Of a stretch of 64,000 bases of DNA, positions 44,283 to 54,014 are shown one piece after another. The translations under genes and the position numbers were made by a program. The stretch covers positions 2,790,001 to 2,854,000 of the forward strand of contig CBDBKU010000003.1 in NCBI GenBank assembly GCA_965206775.1, given 5' to 3'. Numbering within the stretch: position 1 is the stretch's first letter; each line of letters starts with the position of its first letter. The notes beneath the pieces were generated by a model. It did not search any database, had not been told where the DNA came from, and worked only from the letters and a program-made list of their open reading frames with translations. The stretch comes from VXMF01 sp965206775 (GTDB taxonomy: Bacteria; Acidobacteriota; Terriglobia; Bryobacterales; UBA6623).

Positions 44283-47200
44283 CTAGAATCCCAGGCGCAG
44301 GCTGAACTGGAACTGCCGCGGGTCGAATGTCGAGGTGAATGCGAGCGGCTCCGTCACAGACCCCCGGTGGCCGACCAATCGATCCGGGAGATCCTCGATC
44401 GCTATATCCCCGACAATGCCGTTAACATTCTTGAAATTGGTCTTGTTCAACACGTTGAAGGCCTCGGCAACGACTCTCAAGGACACTCGCTCAGAAAGCG
44501 AGAACGAGCGCGTGAGCCTCAGGTCGATCCCGAAGAAGGCCGGCCCGATCCCGACATTGCGACCCAAGCCCCAAGGCCGGTGCGTGTCAGTATGGCGGTC
44601 CCCGAAGGAATCGAAGCCCGTATTCAGGTTGAACGGGGCAAAGGATCGAGCCACCATGATGCCGGACATGGTGAAGTCAGACAGCAGGTTGTGTCCGAAG
44701 CCCCTTCCCTTCGCGGCCTTCCACGGGGATTGCCCAACTGCGTTCGCTACGAAGCGGTGGCCTCGATGGAAATGGGACAGCGCAAGCTCGTTACGAGCGT
44801 CCCAAGGAATGTGGGGTTCATATGACGAATTGTAGTCCGTGTTCTCGTCGATCGCCTTGCTCCAGGTGTGATGCGCGGTCAGCGCGAACCCTTCCGAGAA
44901 CCGCTTCTTCAGCTGGACGATCATCGCGTGATAGAATGACCGCCCCCAGCTCCCGTAGACGTTGTCCTGGAAGATCAGCGGATTGCGGAAACCCGGGATC
45001 GGCCTGCCGTCATCTCGAGTTCCCGCCTCGAACACGTTCGGATCGAGCGGGCGGATGATGTGGACCCCGCGATTGAAATTGTAAGCCGCCGAGAGCGAGT
45101 AGCCCCCGACCTCGCGCTGAATCTCGAAGCTGCTCTGCGTCGAGTACGGGTTCACAACGTCGTCCTGGACGCGGAATCCGATACGCAGCGGATAGCCCGG
45201 GCCTGGTTCAATGCCGTGGAGCAGGAGGTCCTCGCGCTGGATCGGTCGCTCGCTGAGCACGCCGCGCTGCCTGACCGACTGATAGATCTCGGCTGATGTG
45301 ACCGGCTGGCCGGTCAGCGAGCTGTTCACGCCCGGTGCCCCGGTGATCGGGATGAACATTTGATTGATCTGCGGCGTATCGCCAAGCAAGTCATTGACGT
45401 AGGTAATCTGCCCGTCGATTCGTGAGTAGTAGATCCCGAATCCGCCGCGAATCACGGTCTTTGTGCCGGGGCTCCATGCGAATCCGGCTCGCGGCCCGAT
45501 GTTGTTGAGATCGCGGGGAAACTCAGTCTTGAGCTCGATCTCGTGCCGGAGACCGAGTGTCAGGAGGAAATCCGGTGTGACGCGAACGGCGTCTTCGATG
45601 AAGAAGTTGATCCGACTAGCCCAGCCTGCCCAGATCGGATTGCCAAACCCTTGCTGGTACACGGTGGGCAAGCCGAGGGCGAAGGCTTGGATAGCTGTGA
45701 TTGGCCTGTCCACGGAACTCGCGAGCTCCGGCAAGCCTGCCCCGGCCAGGGAAGCCTTGATCAGCAGCGAGAGAGGCGATCCGGCAGCTTGGTCGATGAT
45801 CAAGCTGAGCGGGATCGCTTCTCCGAAGATGAACCGGCCGCCTAGAAACGTCTCCGCGCGAGCGCTGTCTCGTGTCGGATTGAAATCGAACCCAAACTTG
45901 ATCGTCTGGCGACCAGAAAGGCGCATGAAGTTCTGGCGTACTTGAAAAACCCGCTCCACCACGCGTGCCGGAAGGATCAGATCCCTGCCGAAATTCCCGA
46001 ACCCGCCAATGTCGATCGCCGGACCGTGGGGATCCGTCGGGTAGGAGCCGAAATCGTGGTAGCCAACGCCCACGCGGGTCTCGCTGACCCAACTGGGGCT
46101 GATCACGTACGTGTCTCCGAACGCGATCGCGTAGTCCTTCGTATTCTGCGTGAAACCCCGGCTGCGCCCCACGAGCGCCCCGAGATTGGTGTTTTCCCCG
46201 TGCCCATAGGTAGTGTTCGCGCGGAAGAAGACGTTGTGGCCGTCGTGGAAAGTGTGGTCGAGGCGAGTGATCAGCTGCTGACGCCGTTCCGAGAACGGGA
46301 AAACGCCGCTGTTCTCTTCGAAAAGGTCCACAACTCCTGGGGTGTTGGCCGGTACGAGCGCTGCCGATAGTTGCCCGACCAGAGGTCTCAGCGAGGCAGG
46401 TGCTCTTTCGCCGAGAACGTCGGCCAGGAGCTGCTGGTGAGGCGGCAACTCGTATAGAAACGACGGATCGTCAAGGAGCGGGACGATCTGCGACTCGTGC
46501 CGGTCGAGGCGCTCGTAAGCGGCGTAGTAGAACGTCTCGTTCCGTCTAATCGGACCGCCGATCGATGCCCCGCTCTGGGCCCTGGTGTATGCCGCCTTGC
46601 CCGGGTCGAAGTAGTTCCGAGCCTGGAACCGGCGATTCCTGACCACGCCGAAGAGCGTTCCGTGGGCTTCGTTCGTGCCGCCCTTCGTCACGATGTTCAC
46701 CGCCCCGCCTGGAGCGCTTCCCTGTTCGGTCGAGAACGAGTTGCGGTTGACCTGAAACTCGTAAACGGCCTCCTGGCTGATCGAAGACCGGACAGACCCA
46801 GAATTGTACTGATTGTCCAAGCCATCAATCATGAAGGTGTTACCGCGTCCGTTCATGCCTCCAATTCCAAGTCCCGACGTGGGGGTGGGGACGAGGCGGC
46901 GATCCGTTGAATTCGCAACATAGTTGGTGTCCACGACGCCGGGCGTCAGGAGCGCCAGGTCTAGGTAGTCCCGGCGATTGATCGGCAGATTCTCGATCTG
47001 AACCGAATCGATGTGATCCGCTTGCTGCACCCGCTCAGGCTCGATGGCCGTCCCCACCTGAGCGGCCGACACCACGACTTCGGTAATGGACGCGCCCAGC
47101 TCGAGCTGGGGCGAGACCATCCCTGTCTCGCCGACTCGGACTTCCAGATCTTCGACGCTTAGCGGAGCGAAGTTCTCCACCTCGAAGCTGACTCTATATC

Positions 47201-47504
47201 TGCCCGGTTCGACATGGATGAAAACGAATTCGCCGGTCTCGGACGTAGTGACCTTCCGCTCCACGCCGCGGCTGCTGTCAATAGCCGTAACCTCTACACC
47301 GGGGATGCTGCTCTCGGTTGTGTCATAGACCGTGCCCCGGATGCTGCCAGTGTTGGTTTGGGCTGCGAGCACCAAGCCCAGAGCGAACGACAACGTTCCG
47401 ATCACGGCAAGCCGGCGAAATGGAAACTGACTCAGACCGGCGAGCGAGAGCAGGGTGCTTCGAGCGGGCGACAAGTGCATGATGAGTTTCAGTTTATCCT
47501 GCAT
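44283..47504 (-). CDS. TonB-dependent receptor, Oar-like, with carboxypeptidase-regulatory domain
   Basis: The 1073-residue outer-membrane protein has a signal peptide (RRLAVIGTLSFALGLVLAAQ). A carboxypeptidase-regulatory beta-sandwich follows (SIRGTVYDTTESSIPGVEV, residues about 52-135), then the plug (NLPINRRDYLDLALLTPGVV; GGMNGRGNTFMIDGLDNQYN) and a large barrel ending QFQFSLRLGF, with the C-terminal Phe needed for assembly. This architecture is very expanded in Acidobacteria. The ligand is unknown; no SusD-like partner is present. It converges on hpnE (37 bp). Confidence 0.92.
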   Translation of the reverse strand: MQDKLKLIMHLSPARSTLLSLAGLSQFPFRRLAVIGTLSFALGLVLAAQTNTGSIRGTVYDTTESSIPGVEVTAIDSSRGVERKVTTSETGEFVFIHVEPGRYRVSFEVENFAPLSVEDLEVRVGETGMVSPQLELGASITEVVVSAAQVGTAIEPERVQQADHIDSVQIENLPINRRDYLDLALLTPGVVDTNYVANSTDRRLVPTPTSGLGIGGMNGRGNTFMIDGLDNQYNSGSVRSSISQEAVYEFQVNRNSFSTEQGSAPGGAVNIVTKGGTNEAHGTLFGVVRNRRFQARNYFDPGKAAYTRAQSGASIGGPIRRNETFYYAAYERLDRHESQIVPLLDDPSFLYELPPHQQLLADVLGERAPASLRPLVGQLSAALVPANTPGVVDLFEENSGVFPFSERRQQLITRLDHTFHDGHNVFFRANTTYGHGENTNLGALVGRSRGFTQNTKDYAIAFGDTYVISPSWVSETRVGVGYHDFGSYPTDPHGPAIDIGGFGNFGRDLILPARVVERVFQVRQNFMRLSGRQTIKFGFDFNPTRDSARAETFLGGRFIFGEAIPLSLIIDQAAGSPLSLLIKASLAGAGLPELASSVDRPITAIQAFALGLPTVYQQGFGNPIWAGWASRINFFIEDAVRVTPDFLLTLGLRHEIELKTEFPRDLNNIGPRAGFAWSPGTKTVIRGGFGIYYSRIDGQITYVNDLLGDTPQINQMFIPITGAPGVNSSLTGQPVTSAEIYQSVRQRGVLSERPIQREDLLLHGIEPGPGYPLRIGFRVQDDVVNPYSTQSSFEIQREVGGYSLSAAYNFNRGVHIIRPLDPNVFEAGTRDDGRPIPGFRNPLIFQDNVYGSWGRSFYHAMIVQLKKRFSEGFALTAHHTWSKAIDENTDYNSSYEPHIPWDARNELALSHFHRGHRFVANAVGQSPWKAAKGRGFGHNLLSDFTMSGIMVARSFAPFNLNTGFDSFGDRHTDTHRPWGLGRNVGIGPAFFGIDLRLTRSFSLSERVSLRVVAEAFNVLNKTNFKNVNGIVGDIAIEDLPDRLVGHRGSVTEPLAFTSTFDPRQFQFSLRLGF

Positions 47505-47551
47505 AGCGTGTCTGGGTGTATCTTGGTTGCTACATGTGGCTGTTCACCGGC

Positions 47552-48532
47552 ATGATGTCGTTATCTGATCCCAAGCAATGGAGCGGTGAGATCGGCGCGG
47601 CCAGGAATCGGCTCGCCTCCCACCTGCGTCCGACTCCCCTTGTCAGGTCAGAATATTTGAGCCGCGCGTTGCGCCGCGACGTGTTCCTCAAGCTCGAATC
47701 GCAGCAGCCGGTTGGGGCGTTCAAGGTTCGCCCAGCTCTCAACAGCATCCTCTCGCAGCTTCGGGAATGCCGCACGGCCGGGGTCGTCACGAACTCATCA
47801 GGCAACTTCGCCCAAGCGGTCGCATTCGCGGCATCGCGGCTCGGCGTCGACGCCTCCATCGTGATGATGCGAGGCGCCTCGGCCTTCAAACGCGAGAGGA
47901 CACGGGCGTTTGGCGGGCGTGTCGTAGTCTGCGATGACACATTCGAGTCGCGCGCCGAGACCACGGAGCGCATCCGGAAAGAGAGCGGCCGCTTGCTCGT
48001 CCACCCCTACGACTCTCGCGAGAGCATCGCCGGCAACGCCACGCTCGGCGTGGAATTGCTCGACCAGGTCCACGGGGATTTCACGCTGTTCGCACCAATC
48101 AGCGGCGGAGGCCTAATCGCCGGGACGGCGTTGGCGGTCAAGGCCGACCGGCCCGGCTGCCGCATCCGCGGTGTCCAAGCGCTAGCGAATCCTTCAATGA
48201 AGCGCTCCTTGGACGCGGGACATCCCGTCCGAACAGTGCCGTCACCCTCCCTGGCCGACGCTCTCACCGTACCGGAACCAGGCCCAAACACCTTTCCGAT
48301 CGTCCAGAGGCTCGTCGAGGACGTTCTATTGGTCACCGAGGACGAGATTCGATCCGCCATCCGCTCGATGGCGATCGATCAGAAGCTGGTGGTCGAAGCC
48401 GGCGGCGCTGTGTCGGTCGCTGGCGCACTGGCCGATCCAGGGGTGGATCGCGAGACGCCGATCGTGTGCGTCGTGAGTGGCGGCAACATCGACCCGGCGC
48501 AGTTCCGGGCGGTACTGGCCGAGGGAAACTGA
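47552..48532 (+). CDS. PLP-dependent threonine/serine dehydratase-like protein
   Basis: The 326-residue protein belongs to the fold-II PLP enzymes. K58 in QQPVGAFKVRPALN is the likely Schiff-base lysine; the usual GSFKxRGA reads GAFKVRPA, an unusual variant. NSSGNFAQAVAFAA binds the substrate carboxylate, and FAPISGGGLIAG holds the PLP phosphate. There is no C-terminal ACT domain, so it is of the short, catabolic or racemase-like type. Several in-frame starts exist (47516, 47534, 47552). It is divergent from the TonB receptor gene. Confidence 0.88.
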   Translation: MMSLSDPKQWSGEIGAARNRLASHLRPTPLVRSEYLSRALRRDVFLKLESQQPVGAFKVRPALNSILSQLRECRTAGVVTNSSGNFAQAVAFAASRLGVDASIVMMRGASAFKRERTRAFGGRVVVCDDTFESRAETTERIRKESGRLLVHPYDSRESIAGNATLGVELLDQVHGDFTLFAPISGGGLIAGTALAVKADRPGCRIRGVQALANPSMKRSLDAGHPVRTVPSPSLADALTVPEPGPNTFPIVQRLVEDVLLVTEDEIRSAIRSMAIDQKLVVEAGGAVSVAGALADPGVDRETPIVCVVSGGNIDPAQFRAVLAEGN

Positions 48533-48560
48533 CGCTTCGCCGAATCCGGTCGGTATGGAA

Positions 48561-48637
48561 TGGCGGGCCCGGAGGGATTCGAACCCCCGGCCTGCCGCTT
48601 AGGAGGCGGCCGCTCTATCCAGCTGAGCTACGGGCCC
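48561..48637 (-). tRNA. tRNA-Arg (anticodon CCU)
   Basis: The minus strand gives a complete 77-nt cloverleaf. The acceptor stem is GGGCCCG/CGGGCCC, the D-arm starts TAGCTCAGCTGG, the anticodon stem GCCGC/GCGGC encloses CTCCTAA (anticodon CCT), and the T-arm is CGGGG-GTTCGAAT-CCCTC-like. Discriminator G and encoded CCA are present. It reads AGG codons. Confidence 0.93.
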
Positions 48638-48686
48638 TTGCCTCCTGTCATTCTGGCACAGCCATCGAATCACAACGTGGGCGTCG

Positions 48687-49161
48687 TTATGCCTCCGCGC
48701 AACTCAAGGAACACTCAGACGCGTCCTTGCAGTTTCCGAGGATTCGGAGCATCGGTGTGGCACCCTCGGCCGCTCCGAGGCGAACCAAGTCGTCCCGCTC
48801 TTGAATGCCTCGTGCTTCAACCGGAACTCCACTCCTTAGTAGCAGTTCGTACCAATCGTCGGGTCCAGCCGGCTTCACCAGGTCCCAAACGACCTGCCGA
48901 TAGAGGGCGACACCTGAATCAACGAAGACTGTTCCCATGATGCGGCTCGTCCCGACTAGGCTTGCGTCCGTCAATCCAATCCGCCTTCGGAGGATTGATC
49001 GCCGAGGCACGCTTCAATGCGGGGCGGCACTCATCTTCCTGGAGTCTTGTCCCTTCGGGCAACTGAATCCGCCAACTCGAGAATCTGAGGTGCTGGCCGG
49101 CGGCTTGCACCGGCCCCCACAACGCCAGATCGTCAGGGAGCGTTATCGTAGTCTCCTTCAT
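48687..49161 (-). pseudogene. Possible decayed toxin-antitoxin pair
   Basis: The first frame (49161 to 48919) opens MKETTITLPDDLAL, the usual start of a ribbon-helix-helix antitoxin, but then continues as an unrelated sequence. The second frame (ATG at 48938, ending at 48687) overlaps it by 20 bp and opens MGTVFVDSGVALYRQ, similar to the start of a PIN-domain toxin (VFVDSG), again followed by non-family sequence with no later acidic PIN motifs. The overlapping layout is typical of toxin-antitoxin pairs, but both bodies look lost or deleted. I treat it as a remnant; the alternative is chance frames. Confidence 0.3.
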
Positions 49162-49203
49162 GGCGCAAGGACCGTGGGGCGCGATTCCGGTGCCGACGCA
49201 GCA

Positions 49204-49395
49204 AGCCTGTATGACGATGAACGAATGGAACCGCTACTTTTCCGGCGAGGACGATGCAGGCTCAATCAGTGCTCCTATCTGAAGCGGTGACACACCTCGC
49301 AGCCTGTATGACGATGAACGAATGGAACCGCTACTTTTCCGGCGAGGACGATGCAGGCTCAATCAGTGCTCCTATCTGAAGCGGTGACACACCTC
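49204..49395 (+). repeat. 97-bp perfect tandem duplication
   Basis: The unit starting AGCCTGTATGACGATG at 49204 is repeated immediately from 49301, with no mismatch over 95 bp. Each copy contains the same short frame MTMNEWNRYFSGEDDAGSI ending in SAPI and a stop; the period is not a multiple of three. In the first copy the frame extends upstream to an ATG at 49160 (39 codons). The unit ends with CACACCTC. Perfect identity means the duplication is recent. I do not recognise the encoded peptide. Confidence 0.9.
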
Positions 49396-49429
49396 TCGAG
49401 TGGCAGAAATGCTGGTCCGAAACCTTTCC

Positions 49430-50815
49430 TTACGCTAGAACTTCCTTGACGACCCGACCGTGCACGTCGGTCAAGCGGAAGTCGCGTCCGGCATAGCGAT
49501 ACGTGAGCTTGGTGTGATCCAAGCCCAGCTGGTGCAGCATCGTCGCATGCAGGTCGTGCAAATGCACGCGATCCTCGACTGCCACGCCGTGCACGTCGCA
49601 CCGCCCGTACCTAGTCCCACCCTTGACTCCGCCGCCAGCCATCCACATCGTGTAGCCGCGGTTGTTGTGTCGCCGACCGTCGCTGCTGTCATTCTGCTCG
49701 TAGGTCGAGCGCCCGAACTCCCCGCCCCAGACAATCAGCGTCTCGTCCAGCATGCCGCGCTGCTTGAGGTCGGTGATCAGAGCGGCGATCGGCTTGTCGG
49801 TCGCTTCGGCATTGGCCTTCAGTCGCTTCCGCAGGTTGTTGTGCTGGTCCCAGCCGCGATGGCCGAGTTCTATGAACCGGACACCCTTCTCGGCCATGCG
49901 CCGAGCGAGCAAGCACTGCATCCCGAAGGTGCTGGTTTCCTTCTGGTCGAGGCCGTACATCGCGCGCACGCTCTCCGGCTCGGAAGCAATGTCCATCGCT
50001 TGCGGAACTGCCCTCTGCATCCGGAACGCCAGCTCGTAGGACTGGATCACACCCTCGATCTGATCGTTCCCTTCTGTGCGATCGAGCAACCCCCGGTTCA
50101 GTTCCTGCACGTAGTCCAATTGCTTGCGCTGGGCGTCGAAGCCCATGCGCGGATTCCGAATGTTCTCGATCGGATCCTGGCCGTCGGCGATGCCAAGCCG
50201 CGTGCCCTGGAAGCTCGCCGGAAGGAATGCCGCCCCGTAGAGCGACGCACCGCCCACCGGAGGCGGGTTCATGGTCACGAATCCCGGCAAGTCCTGGTTC
50301 TCGGTGCCGAGACCGTAGACGACCCATGACCCCATCGAGGGACGAACGAACGTGATGCTGCCTGTGTGGGTAAAGATTGCCGCCTGCGGATGTGCCGGGG
50401 AATCCGTATGCATGCCGTTGAGCAGGCACAGATCGTCAGCATGCTTCCTCAGGTGGGGAAACACTTCGGAGATGTGGATTCCGCTCTCGCCGCTCGGCAG
50501 GAACTCGAAGGCTGGAGACATGATCTTGCCTCCCTGAGTGCCGATCGCCAGTTCCATCTCGGAGTGCTGGCCCGCGTACTTGACCAGCTCGGGGTTGTAG
50601 TCGAACGTCTCGTGCTGGGTCGGCGCGCCCTGCATGAACAGGAAGATCACTCGTTTGGCCTTGGGCTCGAAGTGCGGCTTCCTCGGCAGCAGCGGGCTCT
50701 CGCTGCCGTTCGCCGACAACGAGTCCGTCGCTGCAAGTCCTGCGAAGGCCGTGTACCCGAATCCGGCGGCCGCTTGCCTCAGAAAGCCCCTGCGGTTCTG
50801 CGAGATTCCTGCCAT
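49430..50815 (-). CDS. DUF1501 family protein, Tat-exported (second copy)
   Basis: The 461-residue protein starts with a twin-arginine leader (QNRRGFLRQAAAGFGYTAFAG). Family blocks are AKRVIFLFMQGAPTQHETFDYN, GESGIHISEVFPHLRKHADD, EKGVRFIELGHRGWDQH, and ETLIVWGGEFGRSTYEQNDSSDGRRHN, with the final DFRLTDVHGRVVKEVL. It pairs with the DUF1549/DUF1553 gene upstream on the same strand (27 bp between stop and start). It is only moderately like the copy at 29613, so the two operons are paralogues, not a recent duplication. Confidence 0.92.
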   Translation of the reverse strand: MAGISQNRRGFLRQAAAGFGYTAFAGLAATDSLSANGSESPLLPRKPHFEPKAKRVIFLFMQGAPTQHETFDYNPELVKYAGQHSEMELAIGTQGGKIMSPAFEFLPSGESGIHISEVFPHLRKHADDLCLLNGMHTDSPAHPQAAIFTHTGSITFVRPSMGSWVVYGLGTENQDLPGFVTMNPPPVGGASLYGAAFLPASFQGTRLGIADGQDPIENIRNPRMGFDAQRKQLDYVQELNRGLLDRTEGNDQIEGVIQSYELAFRMQRAVPQAMDIASEPESVRAMYGLDQKETSTFGMQCLLARRMAEKGVRFIELGHRGWDQHNNLRKRLKANAEATDKPIAALITDLKQRGMLDETLIVWGGEFGRSTYEQNDSSDGRRHNNRGYTMWMAGGGVKGGTRYGRCDVHGVAVEDRVHLHDLHATMLHQLGLDHTKLTYRYAGRDFRLTDVHGRVVKEVLA

Positions 50816-50842
50816 TGATGTCTCCTCAAAGTTGCAACCGGA

Positions 50843-53575
50843 TCAGTTGCGATACCGGAATTCGGCGCTGTTGTACAGCGCGTGATAGAAACGTGACCAC
50901 GCTTCGTGCTCGGGACTGGCGGACACGGCGAGCATCGCCCGGTCAACCTTCGCCGAGCGCTTGCGCCGCTGGGTCCGCCAAGTTCGGATGTTCTTTCTCG
51001 CAGCGAGTCGCTCGTCCTTCTCAAGCCTGCGACCCAGCACGGTTTCGACCATTTCCGTCACGACATCGCTGCTGAAGGAGTCCTCGTCGCCCTCGAACGC
51101 AACTGCTGCCGCCGCGGCTGACCTGTCGGCTCCGGGCTGGCGACGCGTCAGATATTCCATCGCGGCCGCCATCTCGTCCTCGTCTGGCTGCCTTTCAAGT
51201 GCCGCTGACATGACTTCGCCCAGCCACGCCCTCGCGCCAGGCTCGCCGCTCCCGCCGTCGCGCTCGGAATCGAGCGACGCGTTGATCTCCCGGATGCGCT
51301 CCAGGGCCCGATCCAGCTCAGCCGGACTGGGATCGCGCGAAAGGACTTGGCGGAAAGCATGCTTAACTCGTTCGACATCGTCGACGCGGGTTGCGATCAG
51401 CCTCTCTGCCGCGATACCGGCTTGAGTGCGGACGAACTCGTTGTTCATCAGGAACAGCGCCTGGCTCGGTCCCGTGGTCACGTCCCTAGCGCCGTGCGTC
51501 TCGCTAGGTTCGGGAAAATCGAATGCCTCGAACAGGCGATTCGCCAGGTTCCGGATCACCGGCACGTAAATGCTGCGGTAGCTGGCCGAAGTCTCCCAGG
51601 ACTTCACCTGCCTGTTGTTGGGATTGATCAGTTGATTACGATCGAAGTCGTGAACCGGCGAAGGAGGCGGTGGGCCGGACTGCAGCTCCCCGCTAACCAG
51701 CAGGACTGAATCGCGAATCGACTCGGCTTCCAGTCGCCGCACGTTCGCGCGCCACAGGTAGTCGTTGTCAGGGTCAATTTCGAAGTTACCCTCTGCAAAG
51801 CCTGTCGAAAGCCGGTAAGTGCGGCTCATCGCGATCTCTCGGATCAAGCTCTTGACCGACCACCGCTGATCCATGAACTGCACCGCCAGATAGTCCAGCA
51901 GGGCCTGGTTCGTGGGCTGCCGGCCCATCGCGCCGAAATTGTCCACAGTCGCAACAATGCCCTTCCCCAGCATGTAGTGCCACACCCGGTTCACCATGAC
52001 GCGGGCGGTCAGGGGGTTGTCGCGACGGACCAGCCAATCGGCCAGCTGCGACCTTCCGCTCTCCTGCTTCCCGATCCTGGGCAGCACTGCTTCCGGCTGG
52101 AACAACACTTTCACGAATCCCCGATTGACATCCTCTCCCAAAGTGTGGGGATCGCCTCCGACATTCACCCTCATCTGTGCGGGCTTCGTTGCTTCCACCA
52201 CCCCCATCGCAAGGTTCTCCGGCATCGGAAGCTTGCCGAGCGCACGCGAGTACTCGCGGCATTTCTGCCGATCCCGCGCCTGTTCCGCGGCCTGCAGTTC
52301 CTTCCAGAGCCGCTCTCGCTCGGTTCGTACTTCAACTGCATCCGCGACCGAGTACTCCGGCAAGCCATCAAGCGCGACGAGCTTTTCGGTCCGGAAGTAG
52401 CCTGCATTGAATCTCGGCCTGCGGCGTAAGCCGCTGCGCAACTCGGAACTCCGGAAGATGCCGGCGAGTGCGTAGTAGTCCTTTGTCGGAATGGGATCGA
52501 ACTTGTGGTCGTGACAGCGGGCGCATCCTACGCTCAGCGCGAGAAACGAACGGGTAGAGACGTTTATCATTTCGTCCGCAACGTCCATGTCGAACTGCTT
52601 CGCGTCCGGCTCGTTCAGGTCGTGAGCCCCAATAGCCAGGAAGCCCGTCGCCACCTGGTTCTGGACCCGCTCGCTGGGGCTGTCGTACGGGAGCAGGTCT
52701 CCCGCGACCTGCTCCTGCACGAACCGGTCATAAGGCTTGTCTTCGTTGAAGGATCGGATCACGTAGTCCCGATACTTCCATGCCACGGGAAAGGGTAGAT
52801 TGCGAGTGCGCCCCACCGTGTCGGCGTAGCGGACAACGTCCAGCCAATGCCGGCCCCACCGTTCTCCGAAGCGATCCGAATCGAGCAGCCGGTCCACGAC
52901 TATGGCGTAGGCGCTGTCGCTTTCTTCCGCAAGGAACGCCCGCAATTCCTCGGGTGTTGGAGGAAGCCCGGTTAAATCGAAGGTTACTCGACGCAGGATC
53001 GCAGCCTTGCCTGCGTCAGAGGCAGGCTGCAGCCCTCGCGACTCCAGTCCGGTAAGGACGAACTGGTCGATCATGCCGCGGGGCCAGGAAAGATTCTCCA
53101 CCGGCGGTGCAGGGGGTTTGATGGGGGCCTGAAACGCCCAGAACTGCCTGCCCTGCTCCAGGTCGATGCTGCTCTCGGTCACCTGAACATCGACTTCGCG
53201 CGGATCCGGCGCGCCCATCCGAATCCACTTTTCGAAGTTGCTGACGACCTCTTCTGAAAGCCTTCCGCCGGGCGGCATCTTGAGCTCGCCATCGTATCTG
53301 AGGGCCGCAACAACAAGACTGGATTCAACGTCTCCAGGCACCACAGCGTGACCGCGCTGCCCGCCCTCGCGAGTTCCGTTCCGAGTGTCTAGGCCGAGCC
53401 CTCCCATGCGCGTCTTGGCATCGGCTGAATGGCAGACATAGCAGTTTGCGACCAAGACCGGACGAATCTTCGACTCGAAGAAATCCAGACCCTCCCCTGT
53501 AACAGTCTCGGCACCGTTCGCGAGAACCGAGAAACACAGAGGCAATACCGCAATTGCGGCCCCCAACCGACTCAT
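50843..53575 (-). CDS. DUF1549/DUF1553 (PSD1) cytochrome c-type protein (second copy)
   Basis: The 910-residue protein starts at 53575 with a signal peptide (RLGAAIAVLPLCFSVLANGA). C45-Y-V-C-H49 is the heme motif of the PSCyt1 domain. DUF1549 follows (DQFVLTGLESRGLQP, RRVTFDLTGLPPTPEEL) with GCARCHDHKFDPIPTKD, then DUF1553 (ARVMVNRVWHYMLGKGIVATV; QALFLMNNEFVRTQ). It lacks the long central insert seen in the copy at 31046. The last about 120 residues are charged and repetitive (RRLEKDERLAARKNIRTW). It forms a two-gene operon with DUF1501. Confidence 0.92.
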   Translation of the reverse strand: MSRLGAAIAVLPLCFSVLANGAETVTGEGLDFFESKIRPVLVANCYVCHSADAKTRMGGLGLDTRNGTREGGQRGHAVVPGDVESSLVVAALRYDGELKMPPGGRLSEEVVSNFEKWIRMGAPDPREVDVQVTESSIDLEQGRQFWAFQAPIKPPAPPVENLSWPRGMIDQFVLTGLESRGLQPASDAGKAAILRRVTFDLTGLPPTPEELRAFLAEESDSAYAIVVDRLLDSDRFGERWGRHWLDVVRYADTVGRTRNLPFPVAWKYRDYVIRSFNEDKPYDRFVQEQVAGDLLPYDSPSERVQNQVATGFLAIGAHDLNEPDAKQFDMDVADEMINVSTRSFLALSVGCARCHDHKFDPIPTKDYYALAGIFRSSELRSGLRRRPRFNAGYFRTEKLVALDGLPEYSVADAVEVRTERERLWKELQAAEQARDRQKCREYSRALGKLPMPENLAMGVVEATKPAQMRVNVGGDPHTLGEDVNRGFVKVLFQPEAVLPRIGKQESGRSQLADWLVRRDNPLTARVMVNRVWHYMLGKGIVATVDNFGAMGRQPTNQALLDYLAVQFMDQRWSVKSLIREIAMSRTYRLSTGFAEGNFEIDPDNDYLWRANVRRLEAESIRDSVLLVSGELQSGPPPPSPVHDFDRNQLINPNNRQVKSWETSASYRSIYVPVIRNLANRLFEAFDFPEPSETHGARDVTTGPSQALFLMNNEFVRTQAGIAAERLIATRVDDVERVKHAFRQVLSRDPSPAELDRALERIREINASLDSERDGGSGEPGARAWLGEVMSAALERQPDEDEMAAAMEYLTRRQPGADRSAAAAAVAFEGDEDSFSSDVVTEMVETVLGRRLEKDERLAARKNIRTWRTQRRKRSAKVDRAMLAVSASPEHEAWSRFYHALYNSAEFRYRN

Positions 53576-53744
53576 GGAAATAGTATAAATCCAACGAAGG
53601 CTGCGTCCGACGCGTTTCAACGAAATTCTCGTACTCGCCAGGGGGCGCTTCTTGCTCTTTCGATCTGGGATCCAGTGGCCGGCCGACACCCTGGCCAATC
53701 ACGGAATCCGCATCGAATGCGGCCGAAGAGAGGTGCGCTAGCGG

Positions 53745-54014
53745 TCAGCCCCTAGCAATCTTGGTCAGAACAAAGTTGTAGATCCAGGCCATAAGAAACC
53801 CGAAGAAGAACCCGTCAGCCAACCCGTAGGCCGTGCCGATTGCGATGTCGGGGATCGAACCGTCCCCCCTCATTCCTGGATAAATCGAAGCCATGATTCG
53901 GAAGAACTCCGTCCCGTATCCAGGAAATGCCGCGTGGATCGCTCCCATGCCGCAGAACGAGGCACCCCAGAGAACAGCCAGCGTCATCCCGAGGGCCACG
54001 GTCGAAATCTTCAT
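53745..54014 (-). CDS. Small membrane protein, holin-like
   Basis: The 89-residue product has two hydrophobic segments, residues about 6-28 (VALGMTLAVLWGASFCGMG) and 60-84 (GTAYGLADGFFFGFLMAWIYN). The short polar loop between them contains ASIYPGM. The ATG is preceded by GAGGAACG. This matches the small proteins annotated as bacteriophage holin in Acidobacteria and Planctomycetes that do not sit in phages. No phage genes are near. The function is unknown. Confidence 0.7.
   Translation of the reverse strand: MKISTVALGMTLAVLWGASFCGMGAIHAAFPGYGTEFFRIMASIYPGMRGDGSIPDIAIGTAYGLADGFFFGFLMAWIYNFVLTKIARG

Noticed and set aside
53745..54014. Holin-like protein as evidence of a prophage
   Set aside because: No lysis, capsid or integrase genes nearby; such small membrane proteins occur outside phages in these bacteria.
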